Shown here: piece after piece, positions 52,244 to 62,472 of the stretch
How positions within the stretch are numbered: the first letter of the stretch is position 1
Layout: each line of letters begins with the position of its first letter
Assembly (NCBI RefSeq): GCF_002940205.1
Contig: NZ_MDSK01000010.1
Span: forward strand, 1-64,000
DNA: 64,000 nt
Direction of reading: 5' to 3'
Source: Xanthomonas arboricola pv. guizotiae
Lineage (GTDB): Bacteria; Pseudomonadota; Gammaproteobacteria; Xanthomonadales; Xanthomonadaceae
Made by a program: the position numbers and the translations under genes
The notes under the pieces: model-generated
Told to the model about the DNA's origin: nothing
Seen by the model: the letters and a program-made list of their open reading frames with translations, nothing else
Database searches by the model: none

Positions 52244-52316
52244 AAAAAACCCACCGGTTTGTCGGAGGTGGGTACCGCTATGTGTGGAGTTTCGAGGCTC
52301 CGTAGGCTGAGCATGC
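52244..52316 (-). ncRNA. Candidate C4-type antisense RNA
   Basis: A ~70-nt minus-strand element with a stem GGAG-CCTCGAAA-CTCC (about 52300-52285), a linker CACACATAGCGGTA and a second stem CCCACC / GGTGGG (52272-52250, loop containing TCCGACAAACC). It ends in TTTTTT (52249-52244), an intrinsic terminator. Layout and loop sequences resemble the phage C4 antisense RNA family, whose loops base-pair with a downstream leader; here such complementarity exists in the XAC0095-family leader. A TTGACG at 52338-52333 could be the -35 box; the -10 is unclear. It could alternatively be only the terminator of the hsd operon. Confidence 0.55.
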
Positions 52317-52436
52317 TACTCATCAAATCCAGCGTCAACCCCAAGGCAAACGTTGGAGCGGCGAGCTTGCACCCTTCAGACTTGAGCTCGGCCCGCACTC
52401 AAATCATCGCAGTGTGAGCAGGGCGGTACCTGTCGG

Positions 52437-53141
52437 CTATGTCGCCAGGGGCAAGGCGTTGAGCTCAGCCCTCGCGTCTCGCCATCCAGCGTAGTGCTTG
52501 TCCAGCAAGGCGATGAAGCACGCATTGTGCGTTGGCTCAAGCAGATGAATCATCTCATGCACAATCACGTATTCGAGCAAGTCACGCGGCTTTTTGACCA
52601 GCTCGGTATTGAGCCGGATGTGGGCGCGTAGGTGATTGCAACTCCCCCACTTGGTTTTCATGCGCTGGAGAAAATAGCCTTCCACCTTTACCCCGATACG
52701 GCCTTCCCAGTACGCGATCAACGGCTGGATCGCCTCATGCAGCAACGACCGCTGCCAACGTTGATAGATGGCCTCGCGCCTGCCTGCATCGGTGCCGGGA
52801 CGCACACTCAGGGTGATGCGTCGGTGGTCCATTTTGACGGCGGGCGGAGTATCGCGCTCCACCACAGCAAGCAGATAGCGTCGCCCCCAGATGTAGTGAC
52901 TCTCGCGGGTGACAAACTGCCTGGGTGTTTCACGTACCTGCGCCAGCAATTGCACCTGCTGTTGTCGAATCCAACGCAACTTTGAAATCGCATAAGCGCG
53001 TGCCACTTCAAGCCGTGTGCCAGTCGGCGCCACCAGCGTCACCACGCCTTGCGGCGGGTGAACGGAAAGGTGGACGTTCTTCACAGCCTTGAAGGTGACC
53101 GCAATGTCCAGCTCGCCCAGGCGGATGTGCGTCTGTTTCAT
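52437..53141 (-). CDS. YgjP-like (M48/SprT-type) metallopeptidase of the hsd locus
   Basis: A 234-residue protein of the YgjP/DUF45 family. The zinc site is HEMIH at about residue 187 (YVIVHEMIHLLEPTHNACF), with the conserved 'MKTKWGSCN' before it. Such genes very often end type I restriction operons; the contribution is unproven, with a proteolytic role in controlling HsdR as one possibility. The ATG overlaps the hsdR stop by one base (TGATG), so the two are coupled. Confidence 0.88.
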   Translation of the reverse strand: MKQTHIRLGELDIAVTFKAVKNVHLSVHPPQGVVTLVAPTGTRLEVARAYAISKLRWIRQQQVQLLAQVRETPRQFVTRESHYIWGRRYLLAVVERDTPPAVKMDHRRITLSVRPGTDAGRREAIYQRWQRSLLHEAIQPLIAYWEGRIGVKVEGYFLQRMKTKWGSCNHLRAHIRLNTELVKKPRDLLEYVIVHEMIHLLEPTHNACFIALLDKHYAGWRDARAELNALPLAT

Positions 53142-56100
53142 CAATAGCCCGACTGACTTTTCAGCAGCTCGAACAGCTTGAGCGTGGCCTCGCGATTGCG
53201 GCCCGTCAGCGGATACAGGACATTTTGCACAATGCGTTCCTTTGCTTCATCTCCTCGCCATCCTGCCGGAGCCTCGTCATGCATCAGGCGATCGATTTTC
53301 AGTGCTAGGAAGGCCAGGCGGTTGCCGTAATTCACTTCCGGCTCCTGGACAGCGCCATGTCCAGCTTGAGCATCATCAGAAATGATGTCCGGCAGATTGC
53401 GATAAATCACAAGCGCGCCGGCATTGCCACGCAGCATGGTGGGTTCATCACTGTCGTGCTGTCTCTCATGCCAGGTCATCACCAACGCCTCTGCCTTCCT
53501 CAGAAATGCTTCGTAGGCTTCGGTGCTCTCGCGGCTTTGTTGGATCAAATCGTCGAGCAGCTTGGACATCTGCTCGTAAAATCGCGGATCAGTCAGGCGG
53601 TCGCGGATAATGGTCTTGCGGACATTGTTGATGATGGTTTCCGCAATGGCATTCTTTGAAAGCTTGCCCTTCTCGTTGAGCTTTTTGGCGATGGCGTCGT
53701 GGACGCCGGTTTCGATGATCAGCTCAGTCAGCGACAGCTCGGCTAATTGTCCTAATGCTTGTGCCGGTTCGGCATGGACATAGGTGTTGATGAGATGTCG
53801 CATATCAGCCTCAAAGGGTTTGATATCCAGCTCCTCACAACTGCAATGCTTGATGGCAGACCTAACCTCGGCATAAAACTCGGTTTCGCACCGCAAAGTA
53901 TCGGCCTCGCTATTGGAATAACCCGCCTCGGCCAAGTCCTGGGCAATTGCGGCAAAGGCGCGCAGATAGGTCGCTACCGCTTTGTAGAAGGCAATACGTA
54001 GCGCCTCACTCTCCAGTAGCGCCTCCGGATCACCCGCATGGCCGCAGAAGTAGTGGATGAACTGCTCCACTTCGCGAGGGTGCTCGACCGGCTCGCACAG
54101 GTAGTGCAACGCCTCGCGCGCCTCATCCAACTGTTTACAACCTTCGCCCAGCCAATTCTTTAGCTGTATGTTGTTGTCGCCACCGTTACCGGCGTCGATG
54201 TCCAACGCATCGGAGCTATACACCGCAATCGCCTGCTGCACATCATCAAACAGCTTTTTGTAATCGACGATGTAGCCATAGTCCTTGTCCTCGCCATCGA
54301 GACGGTTGGTACGACAAATGGCCTGAAACAGGTTGTGGTCATGCAGCTCGTTGTCCAGGTAGATGTAAGTGCAACTGGGCGCATCGAACCCTGTTAACAG
54401 CTTGCTGACCACAATCAGCAGTTTCATGCTGGCCGGCTCTTCAATGAAGCGGCGCTTGGTTTCGTCTTCGTACTGCTTGGTTGTTTGGCCAGCGCGCAGC
54501 ACATGTTGCTTATAGGTGTCGTATTTGTAGCGATCGTCGCTGCCCGATGACGCTTTCGAGATCGCCGCCGGATTGGGCTCAAACGATGTGATGACACCCA
54601 CATGCGGGCTAAAATGTGTGTTCTGGAAAAGCCGAAAATAATGGCATGCGTCGTAGATCGACGCAGCCACCAGAATCGCCGTGCCACGATCGTTGTCCAG
54701 GCGGGGCTTGAGGCTGAAATCCTCGATAATGTTGGCAACGATGCGGTCCTTGCGCTCTTTACCGCTCATCAACTCTTCCATCGTTGCCCAGCGCTTGCGC
54801 AGGATGGATTTCTGAAAGTTGTTCAACCCTCGCGTTTTCTTTTCGAACCAGGCATCGATGGCCGCACGCGAGGTCAACCGCTGCGGCACGTCGCGGGCCT
54901 CGTACTTCAGGTCCAACACCACCTTGTCTGCCACTGCCTGGTGAAACTTGTAGGTGTGGATGTAGGTCCCAAATACATCGCGGGTGGTTTGCCTGTCCTT
55001 GCGCAGCAGCGGCGTACCAGTGAAGCCGATGAAAATCGCATCGTCCAGCCAGCGCTTCATCTGTTTGTTCATGTTGCCACCCTGAGTGCGGTGGCATTCG
55101 TCAACAAACACGTAGAAGCACCCATGGATCGCAGGCGACTCGCCCTTGAGGTCCGCAGCATCAAACTTGTGGATCAGCGCGCACAGCAGGCGCGGCGAAG
55201 CCGCACTCAGCTTTCGCACAAAGTCCGCTCGGGAGGTAATGCGCGGCGAAGCGGAGTCCGCACCGATCACACCGGCATTGCGCATGACACCTTCGATCTG
55301 CTTGTCCAGTTCGTCGCGGTCAGTGACCACCAATACGCGCGCCTGTGGGTCATGCTCCAGCAGCCACTTGGCCAGCAGCACCATCAAGATGCTTTTGCCA
55401 CTGCCTTGGGTGTGCCAGATCACCCCCCCCTCGCGTTGGGCAATGCGCGCCTGGGCCGCCTTGATGCCCTGGTACTGGTGCTGCCTGGGCACCTTTTTGA
55501 AGCCTGCGTCGAAGATCACGAAGTTGCGGATCAAGTCCAGCAACTTCACCTTGCTACACATCTGTGCCAGTGGACGATCCAATAAGGCGCCTGCCGCTAC
55601 TGCAGCCAATGGTTGTTCGTCTTTCCACTGCACGAAGAACTGTTCCGGGGTGCCGGTGGTGCCATAGCGCAGCCCCTGCGCGTCGCTTCCGGCCAGCAAC
55701 ACCTGCACCGTACTGAAGAAACCTTGGTTGAACGCCTCCTCCTGATTGCTGCGCAGCTGGCGAATGCCGTCGCCCAGATCCACTGAGCTGCGCTTGAGTT
55801 CAATCACTGCCACCGCCAGACCGTTGATGTACAGCACGATGTCCGGCCGACGTGTGCTGCCGCCTTTCAGCGTCACTTCTTCGGCAAGGGCAAACTGATT
55901 TCGCTGCGGCTGGGCCCAGTCGATCAACTGTACCGTCTCGTGCGATTTGCCGGCCGCAATCTGCACCGGCACGCCATAGCGCAGTAATTGGTAGGTGCGT
56001 AGGTTGGCCTGATAGGGCGTGATGCCGGTGACATCCACCGCAACTTCCAGCTTCTGCAGCGCGGCGCTGATATGGGCAGGCGCGTAACCGCGCTCTGCCA

Positions 56101-56263
56101 GATTGGCACGTAGCAGATCGACTTCAATGGCCCGATTGTTCTCACGCTTGCTCCAATTGCCAAGGTGCTCGTAACCCAGACCGCCCTTGTCTACGGGGTC
56201 AGCGAACAGGCGCGCTACGCGGTTCTGTGAGTTGCGCTCGGAGCGCGGCATGCTTTGGGTCAT
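53141..56263 (-). CDS. hsdR: Type I restriction endonuclease subunit R
   Basis: A 1040-residue HsdR. The N-terminal nuclease has the PD-(D/E)xK core in '[20 protein letters not shown]'. The SF2 translocase has '[19 protein letters not shown]' (Walker A), '[12 protein letters not shown]', 'FVDECHR' (DExH-like box) and '[11 protein letters not shown]'. A long helical C-terminus binds the methylase. It translocates unmethylated DNA in complex with HsdM2S and cuts it. The start at 56263 has AGGGA upstream and lies 5 bases from the DUF1016 stop; an in-frame ATG at 56287 would overlap that gene. Confidence 0.95.
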   Translation of the reverse strand: MTQSMPRSERNSQNRVARLFADPVDKGGLGYEHLGNWSKRENNRAIEVDLLRANLAERGYAPAHISAALQKLEVAVDVTGITPYQANLRTYQLLRYGVPVQIAAGKSHETVQLIDWAQPQRNQFALAEEVTLKGGSTRRPDIVLYINGLAVAVIELKRSSVDLGDGIRQLRSNQEEAFNQGFFSTVQVLLAGSDAQGLRYGTTGTPEQFFVQWKDEQPLAAVAAGALLDRPLAQMCSKVKLLDLIRNFVIFDAGFKKVPRQHQYQGIKAAQARIAQREGGVIWHTQGSGKSILMVLLAKWLLEHDPQARVLVVTDRDELDKQIEGVMRNAGVIGADSASPRITSRADFVRKLSAASPRLLCALIHKFDAADLKGESPAIHGCFYVFVDECHRTQGGNMNKQMKRWLDDAIFIGFTGTPLLRKDRQTTRDVFGTYIHTYKFHQAVADKVVLDLKYEARDVPQRLTSRAAIDAWFEKKTRGLNNFQKSILRKRWATMEELMSGKERKDRIVANIIEDFSLKPRLDNDRGTAILVAASIYDACHYFRLFQNTHFSPHVGVITSFEPNPAAISKASSGSDDRYKYDTYKQHVLRAGQTTKQYEDETKRRFIEEPASMKLLIVVSKLLTGFDAPSCTYIYLDNELHDHNLFQAICRTNRLDGEDKDYGYIVDYKKLFDDVQQAIAVYSSDALDIDAGNGGDNNIQLKNWLGEGCKQLDEAREALHYLCEPVEHPREVEQFIHYFCGHAGDPEALLESEALRIAFYKAVATYLRAFAAIAQDLAEAGYSNSEADTLRCETEFYAEVRSAIKHCSCEELDIKPFEADMRHLINTYVHAEPAQALGQLAELSLTELIIETGVHDAIAKKLNEKGKLSKNAIAETIINNVRKTIIRDRLTDPRFYEQMSKLLDDLIQQSRESTEAYEAFLRKAEALVMTWHERQHDSDEPTMLRGNAGALVIYRNLPDIISDDAQAGHGAVQEPEVNYGNRLAFLALKIDRLMHDEAPAGWRGDEAKERIVQNVLYPLTGRNREATLKLFELLKSQSGY

Positions 56264-56267
56264 TGCA

Positions 56268-57359
56268 TCATTCCCTGGTGCGTTCATTGACAGCGCTGGC
56301 CAGCTCCCGCTCGATCTGCTCGATGCTCGGCAGGCTGGTTTGCAGCTCTTGCGGCAGAGATTCCACCAGCTTGTATTCGGCAATGCCCATCGGCTGCGAC
56401 TTGTCACCCAGCGCGTACTCGGCCACCACCTTGTTCTTGCTCTTGCACAGCAGCAGGCCGATGCTCGGGTTGTCTTGCACGTGCTTCAACTGCCGATCCA
56501 CCGCGGTCAGATAAAAGCCCAGTTGCCCCAGGTGCTCGGGCTTGAACTTGCCTGCCTTGAGTTCGATTACTACGTAGCAGCGCAGTTTGAGGTGATAGAA
56601 CAGCAGGTCGATGAAGAACTCCTCGCCGCCCACGTCCAGCAACACCTGCCGCCCCACAAAAGCAAAGCCCGCGCCCAGTTCCAGCAGGAAATCGGTCACG
56701 TGCTGCACCAGCGCGCCTTCGATCTCGCGTTCCTGCGCTTGCTCGCCCAGGCCGAGGAAATCGAAGCGATACGGATCTTTCAACGACTCCATGGCCAGGT
56801 CGGACTGCGGGGCGGGCAAGGTGGCCGGGAAGTTCGTCACGGCCAAACCGCTACGCTCCAACAAGCCGGACTCGATCTGCAGCACCAACACGTTGCGTGA
56901 CCAATTGTGCTCGATGGCCTTTGCGGCATACCAGCGGCGGGTTTCAGGCCCGGGCAGCTTGTCCAGCAGGGCCAGCTGGTGATACCAGGGCAATTGTGCA
57001 AGCACCGCTTGCACAAATGATTTGTCCGGCCAAGCCTCGGCAAACGCCCGCATGTATTTGAGGTTGCGTGGCGAAAAACCCTTCATCTCCGGGAAGGCAG
57101 CACGCAGGTCATGCGCCAGACGCTCGATCACCTTGGCGCCCCAACCCTGCTCGGCCTGCCGCGCCAGAATGTCGCGGCCGATCTGCCAGTACAGCCCCAC
57201 CAGCTCCCGATTGACCGCCAGCGCCGCGCGCTGCTGGGCGGTATGGATGCGCCCCTTCAGCGCGACTAGCCAGTCGGCGTAGCCTTGCGGAACGAGGATC
57301 AAAGAGCTCGGTTCGTCTGGCATTGGCGTTTCATCTTCTGCGTTATCCATGGGCAGCAT
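56268..57359 (-). CDS. DUF1016 (YhcG-type) PD-(D/E)xK nuclease within the hsd operon
   Basis: A ~363-residue protein. The N-terminal DUF1016 helical domain has '[20 protein letters not shown]' and '[18 protein letters not shown]'. The C-terminal nuclease domain has '[20 protein letters not shown]' followed by VIELKAGKF, giving the PD-(D/E)xK core (D ... ExK). Members often sit inside type I restriction loci between hsdS and hsdR. The role is not established; a second nuclease or regulator is inferred. Start candidates are TTG 57371 and ATGs at 57359 and 57350; none has a decisive ribosome-binding site. Confidence 0.88.
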   Translation of the reverse strand: MLPMDNAEDETPMPDEPSSLILVPQGYADWLVALKGRIHTAQQRAALAVNRELVGLYWQIGRDILARQAEQGWGAKVIERLAHDLRAAFPEMKGFSPRNLKYMRAFAEAWPDKSFVQAVLAQLPWYHQLALLDKLPGPETRRWYAAKAIEHNWSRNVLVLQIESGLLERSGLAVTNFPATLPAPQSDLAMESLKDPYRFDFLGLGEQAQEREIEGALVQHVTDFLLELGAGFAFVGRQVLLDVGGEEFFIDLLFYHLKLRCYVVIELKAGKFKPEHLGQLGFYLTAVDRQLKHVQDNPSIGLLLCKSKNKVVAEYALGDKSQPMGIAEYKLVESLPQELQTSLPSIEQIERELASAVNERTRE

Positions 57360-57376
57360 CGGGCCACGCAACCTAT

Positions 57377-58645
57377 TCAGACCAACCGCGTCCTACCAGT
57401 CAGCAGCTCCTGCATCATGGCCTGCTTTAGAGCGCAAATTTTAGAGCGGCGGTTTTCAAGGCCGCTGATTTCGGCTTCCATGTCACTTAGGATGGTGGCA
57501 ATAGCGCTTTGCTCTTTCTTACTTGGCAGCAGCAACTCATTGTCCATCAAAGCTTTTTTGGACAAATTATATCTAGTCGACCCCTGGGCAAGCGATTTCA
57601 CAAGATCACGACCAATTGAGCTGCGCATATAGTAAGCAAAGAACAAACCGTCAACCGATTCAGCACTTTTGATACGGAAGCCAAAGCAAAAACTATTCAG
57701 ATAGAGATTTTCCACCTCATCCGCCATGAAGGAGCACAATGCAACCTCCTCCGGCGTCTCAGAAGATCCATTAAAAAGCAGATCTCCTCTTAAAACTCTA
57801 TTTTGGTTCTCACCAGAATTGATGTTTACCGAATCGAACGTACTGCAGTCAACTCGTACATTCATTATGACATTGACAAATGGAACATACCTTGCTGCAC
57901 CAGATCCAAAATCTTTCTTACTCTTTCCTACAAGCCCACCATAGGTGGATCCTAATTCCCCTAACCGCCTCAACTCCCACTTTTCACTAAATCCCGGCAA
58001 TCGGATTTGCCCGGTGAGAAGTTGTTGCATAACAGTCTTCTTGATGCCCCGCTTTTTGGCGATTAGGCGATTCAATCCGCCCAGCAGTAAGTCCATGTCA
58101 CTGAGGGCACTAGCAATAGCGCGCTGCTCTGAAACCGGAGGGCACACCAGCATAGTTGCCGACAGGGAACGACCATTAGTCAGTGCGCGCGTAGTATAGC
58201 TCGCTCTTTCAGCAACCTGCCTGCGGAAATAAGGTGGTGAAAAGCAGTATACTTTAAATTTATCATCAAGCCTTCTGCCAATCGGACGCGCACGCAAAAC
58301 AAAACCGCTGTAAACCATACCATCAGCATCATCTAGCATTACAGATGTAGCACCCACCTCCTCAATAGTTTCGGAAGTACGGGTAAAAAACACATCCCCC
58401 CTTTGAACACCATATGCGCCCTTTTCCTTAAAACTCACATCAACCAAGCCCAATATTTTGCTTTTACAAAGCGCTCGATTCCCGAAAACGTCCATATAAT
58501 TGACAATTGGACTTCCATAGCCAAAGAATTTCTTTGCCTTATTTAAACCATTCTTGAAATTAAATAAATCCCCAACCGGAACCAAATCCCAGTCCTCCGG
58601 AATCAATCCCACATCCGTCTGCTTGTATCCTGATTTCACTTCCAT
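57377..58645 (-). CDS. hsdS: Type I restriction-modification specificity subunit S
   Basis: A 422-residue HsdS with two target-recognition domains, each followed by a conserved coiled spacer: 'SEQRAIASALSDMDLLLGGL' with VMQQLLTGQIRLPGF (about residues 165-215), and 'EQSAIATILSDMEAEISGLE' with MMQELLTGRTRL at the end. Each domain reads half of the bipartite site and sets restriction and methylation specificity. The recognition domains are visibly AT-richer than the spacers and the flanking genes, consistent with domain exchange. The start overlaps the hsdM end by 10 bases. Confidence 0.93.
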   Translation of the reverse strand: MEVKSGYKQTDVGLIPEDWDLVPVGDLFNFKNGLNKAKKFFGYGSPIVNYMDVFGNRALCKSKILGLVDVSFKEKGAYGVQRGDVFFTRTSETIEEVGATSVMLDDADGMVYSGFVLRARPIGRRLDDKFKVYCFSPPYFRRQVAERASYTTRALTNGRSLSATMLVCPPVSEQRAIASALSDMDLLLGGLNRLIAKKRGIKKTVMQQLLTGQIRLPGFSEKWELRRLGELGSTYGGLVGKSKKDFGSGAARYVPFVNVIMNVRVDCSTFDSVNINSGENQNRVLRGDLLFNGSSETPEEVALCSFMADEVENLYLNSFCFGFRIKSAESVDGLFFAYYMRSSIGRDLVKSLAQGSTRYNLSKKALMDNELLLPSKKEQSAIATILSDMEAEISGLENRRSKICALKQAMMQELLTGRTRLV

Positions 58646-61401
58646 GCCGCGCCCATCCGTTTTAGGTGCATTTCTATCTTGGCACTGAGGATAGCTAAGT
58701 CATCTTCTAGCTTGGGCATTGGAACTTCATAGCGTTCGGCTAGTTCGCGGATACGCTGGGCAAGCGTTTGCGAGATGCGTGTCATCTCCTTTTGCACATC
58801 GGCTTGCAGGTGGGCTAGCCACTTATCTTCGACCACCAACGCTTTAACCTCAGCCTCGCTCAGAGCGGCGTATTGATCTTGGGCTTGTTGGTCGATTTTT
58901 GCCTCTAGCGTCTTGACCGCTCTTTTCAGCGCGACTTCGTTCTCCTTTAGCTCCAGCCACTTGCGAAGCAGCTGAATTTCACCAAGCTCGGCAACGTCCA
59001 CGCCCCCTTCTTGCGCAGCATCAAAGCGCTGGCCAACGCTTGCCTTGGTCAAAACGCCTTTTTCATCCTGCGCTTCAAACAAGAGACCTTCTTCGCCGCC
59101 GTGTTCTTCCTGCAATTCCGCAAATTGACTGGAGAGGCTTTCGAGTTCGGCTTGTTTGGCCTCCAACTCAGCCTGTTCGGTGGCCAAGTAGCAGGCAACG
59201 ATATAGGACTTGGGCAGCAGATCGCAGATCCAGCCCTTGTCCTTGGCTTTGCCTTTCTTGTCGATTTCTACGATGCGCCGAGGCTGGGCCACCCAGCCGT
59301 CGGCAGCAATCAGGTAGGCGTCGTCCTGCATCACTTCTGCCCAGTAGTCCATCAGGTGCTGGTAGATGTCGTAAGGGTCAAGCAGGGGTGCGGCGTGAAA
59401 GGTCGCGAGCAGGGTTTCGGAGATCTGCGAGATCAGCGCCTTGGGTTTGTCGCCCGGCTGGATGCCGGTGAGTAGCGGCGTGACGGCCTGCCGCCACTTG
59501 CCGAATAGGGTCTCGACTTTGCTGCGGAATTGCTGGAACTGCGGGTGGCTCTGGATGATCGAGCGCACGTCTGCAACAGGCTGACGCAGCCGCGCATAGC
59601 CTGGGCGCTCGGCCTCGAACAGCGCCTCGCGTAGGGCTGGCATTTCCTGCCAGTCAGCAGCAAAGGCATCGATATCGCGTTCGGGGATGCCGCCGTTGAG
59701 GTGGGCATCGATATCTTGCAGGTCTTCCGGCTCGCTGCTGTCGATGTAGCGCGGCAGGTTGAGGTTGTAACTATTCCTGTCGCTGGAGACTTCCCCCAGC
59801 GACACCATCCGGGCATAGCGCGGCACATCCACGCCACGGCGGAAGGTATCAACGATGCGATGGATGTCCTGCTCACGCAGGCGATTCTTGGGGCCGTCCT
59901 TGATGAAGCCTTTGCTGGCGTCGATCATGAAGATGCCCTTGCGGGCGCCAGCGTTTTCCTTGTCCAGCACCAGGATGCAGGCGGGGATGCCGGTGCCGTA
60001 GAACAGATTGGCCGGCAGGCCGATGATGCCCTTGAGCACACCTGAGCGCACCAGGTTTTTGCGAATGACGCCTTCCGCATTGCCACGAAACAGCACGCCA
60101 TGCGGCAGGATGATGGCGCCCTTGCCGGTAGTTGCCTTCATGCTACGAATGACGTGCAGCAAATAGGCGTAGTCGCCCTGCTTGGCCGGCGGTGCGCCCC
60201 AAGCAAAACGTTGATAAAGATCGTTGGAGGGTGTCAGCCCAGTGGACCACTTCTTGTCCGAGAACGGCGGGTTGGCGACCACATAGTCGTAGCTACGCAG
60301 CTGCTCACCATCCTTGAACCTGGGGTTGGACAGCGTGTCCCCGCCAAGGATGGTGGCACTGGGGAAGTGGTGCAGAATCATGTTCATCCGCGCCAGGCCG
60401 GCAGTGGTCACGTCCTTTTCCTGACCTTCCAGCGTGATCTGCCGGCTCGCCTCGGCGGCCACTTTCAGCAGCAGTGAGCCTGAGCCGCAGGTTGGATCGT
60501 AGGCGGTGGTAGATCCACGGCTATTGGCATGCGAGATACCGATCACCTGGGCGATGATGCTACTGACTTCAGAGGGAGTGTAAAACTGGCCTTTGCTTTT
60601 GCCGGAGTCCTGCGCAAAGTGGCGCATCAAGTACTCGTACGCATCGCCGAGCAGGTCGTCGTTGTCGGCCCGGTTGTTGGCGAAGTTCAGCTCGGGCTTT
60701 TCGAAGATGGCGATCAGATTGCCCAACCGCTCGACCATGGCCGGGCCTTCGCCAAGTTTGTTGGGGTCGTTGAAGTCGGGGAAGTCGCTGCGCGCCAGCT
60801 TGGTGTTGGCGTCGATCAGCTTTTGAATGACTTGCGTGTTGATCCTGTCGCCGATATCGGCCTTGCCCTTGAGCGCCACCATGTCCTTGAACGAGGCGCC
60901 AGGCGGGATGACGACAGGTGGAGCGAAGTCCTTGCTATTGCCGTACTTGTCGCTGATGTACTTGATGAACAGCATGAACAGCACATAGTCCTTGTACTGA
61001 CCAGCGTCCATGCCACCGCGCAGCTCATCGCAGGACGCCCAGATGGAGCTGTACAAGTCAGACTTTTTGACTACGCCGCTGCGCCTCACCGACGGCACTG
61101 TGTCTGCCTCGGCATGCGTCTTGGTTGCCTTTACTTTAAGAACTTCCACTACTTTTCCTGCCTGTTTTACACCAGAATTTCTGGCCCTGTTTTGCACCAC
61201 AGCCGTCTCAGCAAGCGCGACGGAACCGCCGCGCCCTCGGCCAGACACGATGTCGCCTTGCTCGATCAACAGGTGTTTGATGCGTAGATACGTACTTTCC
61301 TGCCAGCCAAGTTCCTCTCGCAGCTTGCCGTTGCCAGCAGAGCCACCAAAGGACTGCAACGTGGCGAGAAAACGTTCGGTATTTTGCTCGGTGGATGTCA
61401 C
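58636..61401 (-). CDS. hsdM: Type I restriction-modification DNA methyltransferase M
   Basis: A 921-residue HsdM, longer than the classical ~500. An N-terminal winged-helix-like extension (NTERFLATLQSFGGSAGNGK) precedes the HsdM helical domain ('SDLYSSIWASCDELRGGMDA'). The methylase core has SAM motif I 'AYDPTCGSGSLLLK' and catalytic motif IV 'VVANPPFSD' for N6-adenine methylation. A long C-terminal coiled coil follows (TEQAELEAKQAELESLSSQF). The GTG start overlaps the stop of a 39-codon ORF (GTGA), so its translation is probably coupled. Confidence 0.94.
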   Translation of the reverse strand: MTSTEQNTERFLATLQSFGGSAGNGKLREELGWQESTYLRIKHLLIEQGDIVSGRGRGGSVALAETAVVQNRARNSGVKQAGKVVEVLKVKATKTHAEADTVPSVRRSGVVKKSDLYSSIWASCDELRGGMDAGQYKDYVLFMLFIKYISDKYGNSKDFAPPVVIPPGASFKDMVALKGKADIGDRINTQVIQKLIDANTKLARSDFPDFNDPNKLGEGPAMVERLGNLIAIFEKPELNFANNRADNDDLLGDAYEYLMRHFAQDSGKSKGQFYTPSEVSSIIAQVIGISHANSRGSTTAYDPTCGSGSLLLKVAAEASRQITLEGQEKDVTTAGLARMNMILHHFPSATILGGDTLSNPRFKDGEQLRSYDYVVANPPFSDKKWSTGLTPSNDLYQRFAWGAPPAKQGDYAYLLHVIRSMKATTGKGAIILPHGVLFRGNAEGVIRKNLVRSGVLKGIIGLPANLFYGTGIPACILVLDKENAGARKGIFMIDASKGFIKDGPKNRLREQDIHRIVDTFRRGVDVPRYARMVSLGEVSSDRNSYNLNLPRYIDSSEPEDLQDIDAHLNGGIPERDIDAFAADWQEMPALREALFEAERPGYARLRQPVADVRSIIQSHPQFQQFRSKVETLFGKWRQAVTPLLTGIQPGDKPKALISQISETLLATFHAAPLLDPYDIYQHLMDYWAEVMQDDAYLIAADGWVAQPRRIVEIDKKGKAKDKGWICDLLPKSYIVACYLATEQAELEAKQAELESLSSQFAELQEEHGGEEGLLFEAQDEKGVLTKASVGQRFDAAQEGGVDVAELGEIQLLRKWLELKENEVALKRAVKTLEAKIDQQAQDQYAALSEAEVKALVVEDKWLAHLQADVQKEMTRISQTLAQRIRELAERYEVPMPKLEDDLAILSAKIEMHLKRMGAAWK

Positions 61402-61517
61402 TGCGTTGTTCCGTACTGGTTGAGGGCCTGCATCACGCCTGCCAGTGAAACCGCTTCAGCGGCACAAAGTAATTTTTCGGCATCGATAGCCACTTCGCCA
61501 GGAGTTGTTTCAAGCAT
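61398..61517 (-). CDS. 39-codon ORF coupled to hsdM
   Basis: A short frame beginning ATG CTT GAA ACA and ending in the TGA that overlaps the hsdM GTG start (GTGA). The peptide has an acidic amphipathic middle (PGEVAIDAEKLLCAAEAVSL) and a polar tail. I recognise no family. Position and overlap argue for a real leader or small partner protein; the frame is also in phase with the stop of the Mrr-like gene 24 bases upstream, so it could instead be a decayed C-terminal extension of that gene. Confidence 0.5.
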   Translation of the reverse strand: MLETTPGEVAIDAEKLLCAAEAVSLAGVMQALNQYGTTQ

Positions 61518-61541
61518 GGCGCGCACGATGCTCGGACCTAC

Positions 61542-62432
61542 TCATTCTCTTCCGGCCAGAAACCAAACCGGCTTGAGCGGCAGACGGGCCCTGGCGGTGT
61601 CCTCAAGCTGTGAATAGTGCGTGGTCCATAGCTCCACCAACTTCCGCGCATCGATCAGATTGATGCGACGATGCGACTGCCGCGCTTCGTAGTCGGCATC
61701 CTTGGTGAAACCTGACAACGCGACATACAGGCCAACGTCGCCCTCTCCAAGCACAGCCATAAAACTGCGCAGGCCCGTCACATCAATCCGCGGCGAGTTG
61801 GCATTGCGCTTGACCTGCACCTTGATCCGTGGCGGGCGGGTGCCGAGCGGGTCGTTGTAGGCAATGATGTCAGTGCCACCGTCCTTGCCTGGCGGTGCAA
61901 CCCAGGCAACGTAATACCCCATCGCCCGCAGCAGCGAGGCCACGAGTTCCTGGAAGTCATACGGCGGCATCGCAGCGAGGTAAGCCTCGATCTCGGTCCA
62001 TGCCATTTCTTCGGCTTCTTCCAGCGTGATGCTGGCCGATTCCTCGGTAAGTTCGCCTTCGGGATCGTCGACCTCGTCTGCAACGGGCTGGGCACTCTTC
62101 CATTTCTTGTATAGCTGCCCCACCGCGCGAATGAACTCCTCTGGATCCGGATACGCGTCAAGCGCCGCTTCCCCCTCTGGCGTGAGGGTCCAGATGCCTT
62201 TGTCCTTGACCAGCCAGCCGGCCTTGACCGGCGCCACGGTGCTGAAGCGCACGATCTTCTCGAAGCGACGGCCGCCGGTTTCGTAATCGCCCGCTTCGTA
62301 CTCGGTGAGCACAACCTGCTTTTCCAGCGCCGCCAGCGCGTCTGCGGCGCGCATGCCCTCCGGCTGGGTCTTGAGGATATGGAACAGCGCTCGGGTCAAT
62401 TCCCCCGTGCGGCGCCTGCTGATATTGGCCAT
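61542..62432 (-). CDS. mrr: Mrr-type restriction endonuclease
   Basis: A 296-residue protein. The N-terminal Mrr winged helix spans about residues 5-100 ('VLTEYEAGDYETGGRRFEKI', 'GWLVKDKGIWTLTPEGEAAL'). The C-terminal nuclease domain has 'YDFQELVASLLRAMGYYVAW', 'PGKDGGTDIIAY' (catalytic Asp) and 'IKVQVKRNANSPR' (QxK in place of ExK, as in Mrr). Mrr enzymes cut methylated DNA. It heads the hsd run, separated from hsdM by 140 bp that hold the 39-codon ORF. GGGGGAG lies just upstream of the start. Confidence 0.88.
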   Translation of the reverse strand: MANISRRRTGELTRALFHILKTQPEGMRAADALAALEKQVVLTEYEAGDYETGGRRFEKIVRFSTVAPVKAGWLVKDKGIWTLTPEGEAALDAYPDPEEFIRAVGQLYKKWKSAQPVADEVDDPEGELTEESASITLEEAEEMAWTEIEAYLAAMPPYDFQELVASLLRAMGYYVAWVAPPGKDGGTDIIAYNDPLGTRPPRIKVQVKRNANSPRIDVTGLRSFMAVLGEGDVGLYVALSGFTKDADYEARQSHRRINLIDARKLVELWTTHYSQLEDTARARLPLKPVWFLAGRE

Positions 62433-62472
62433 CTACTCCCCCTGTGGCGCGACGTTGGCGCTAACGCCGTGC

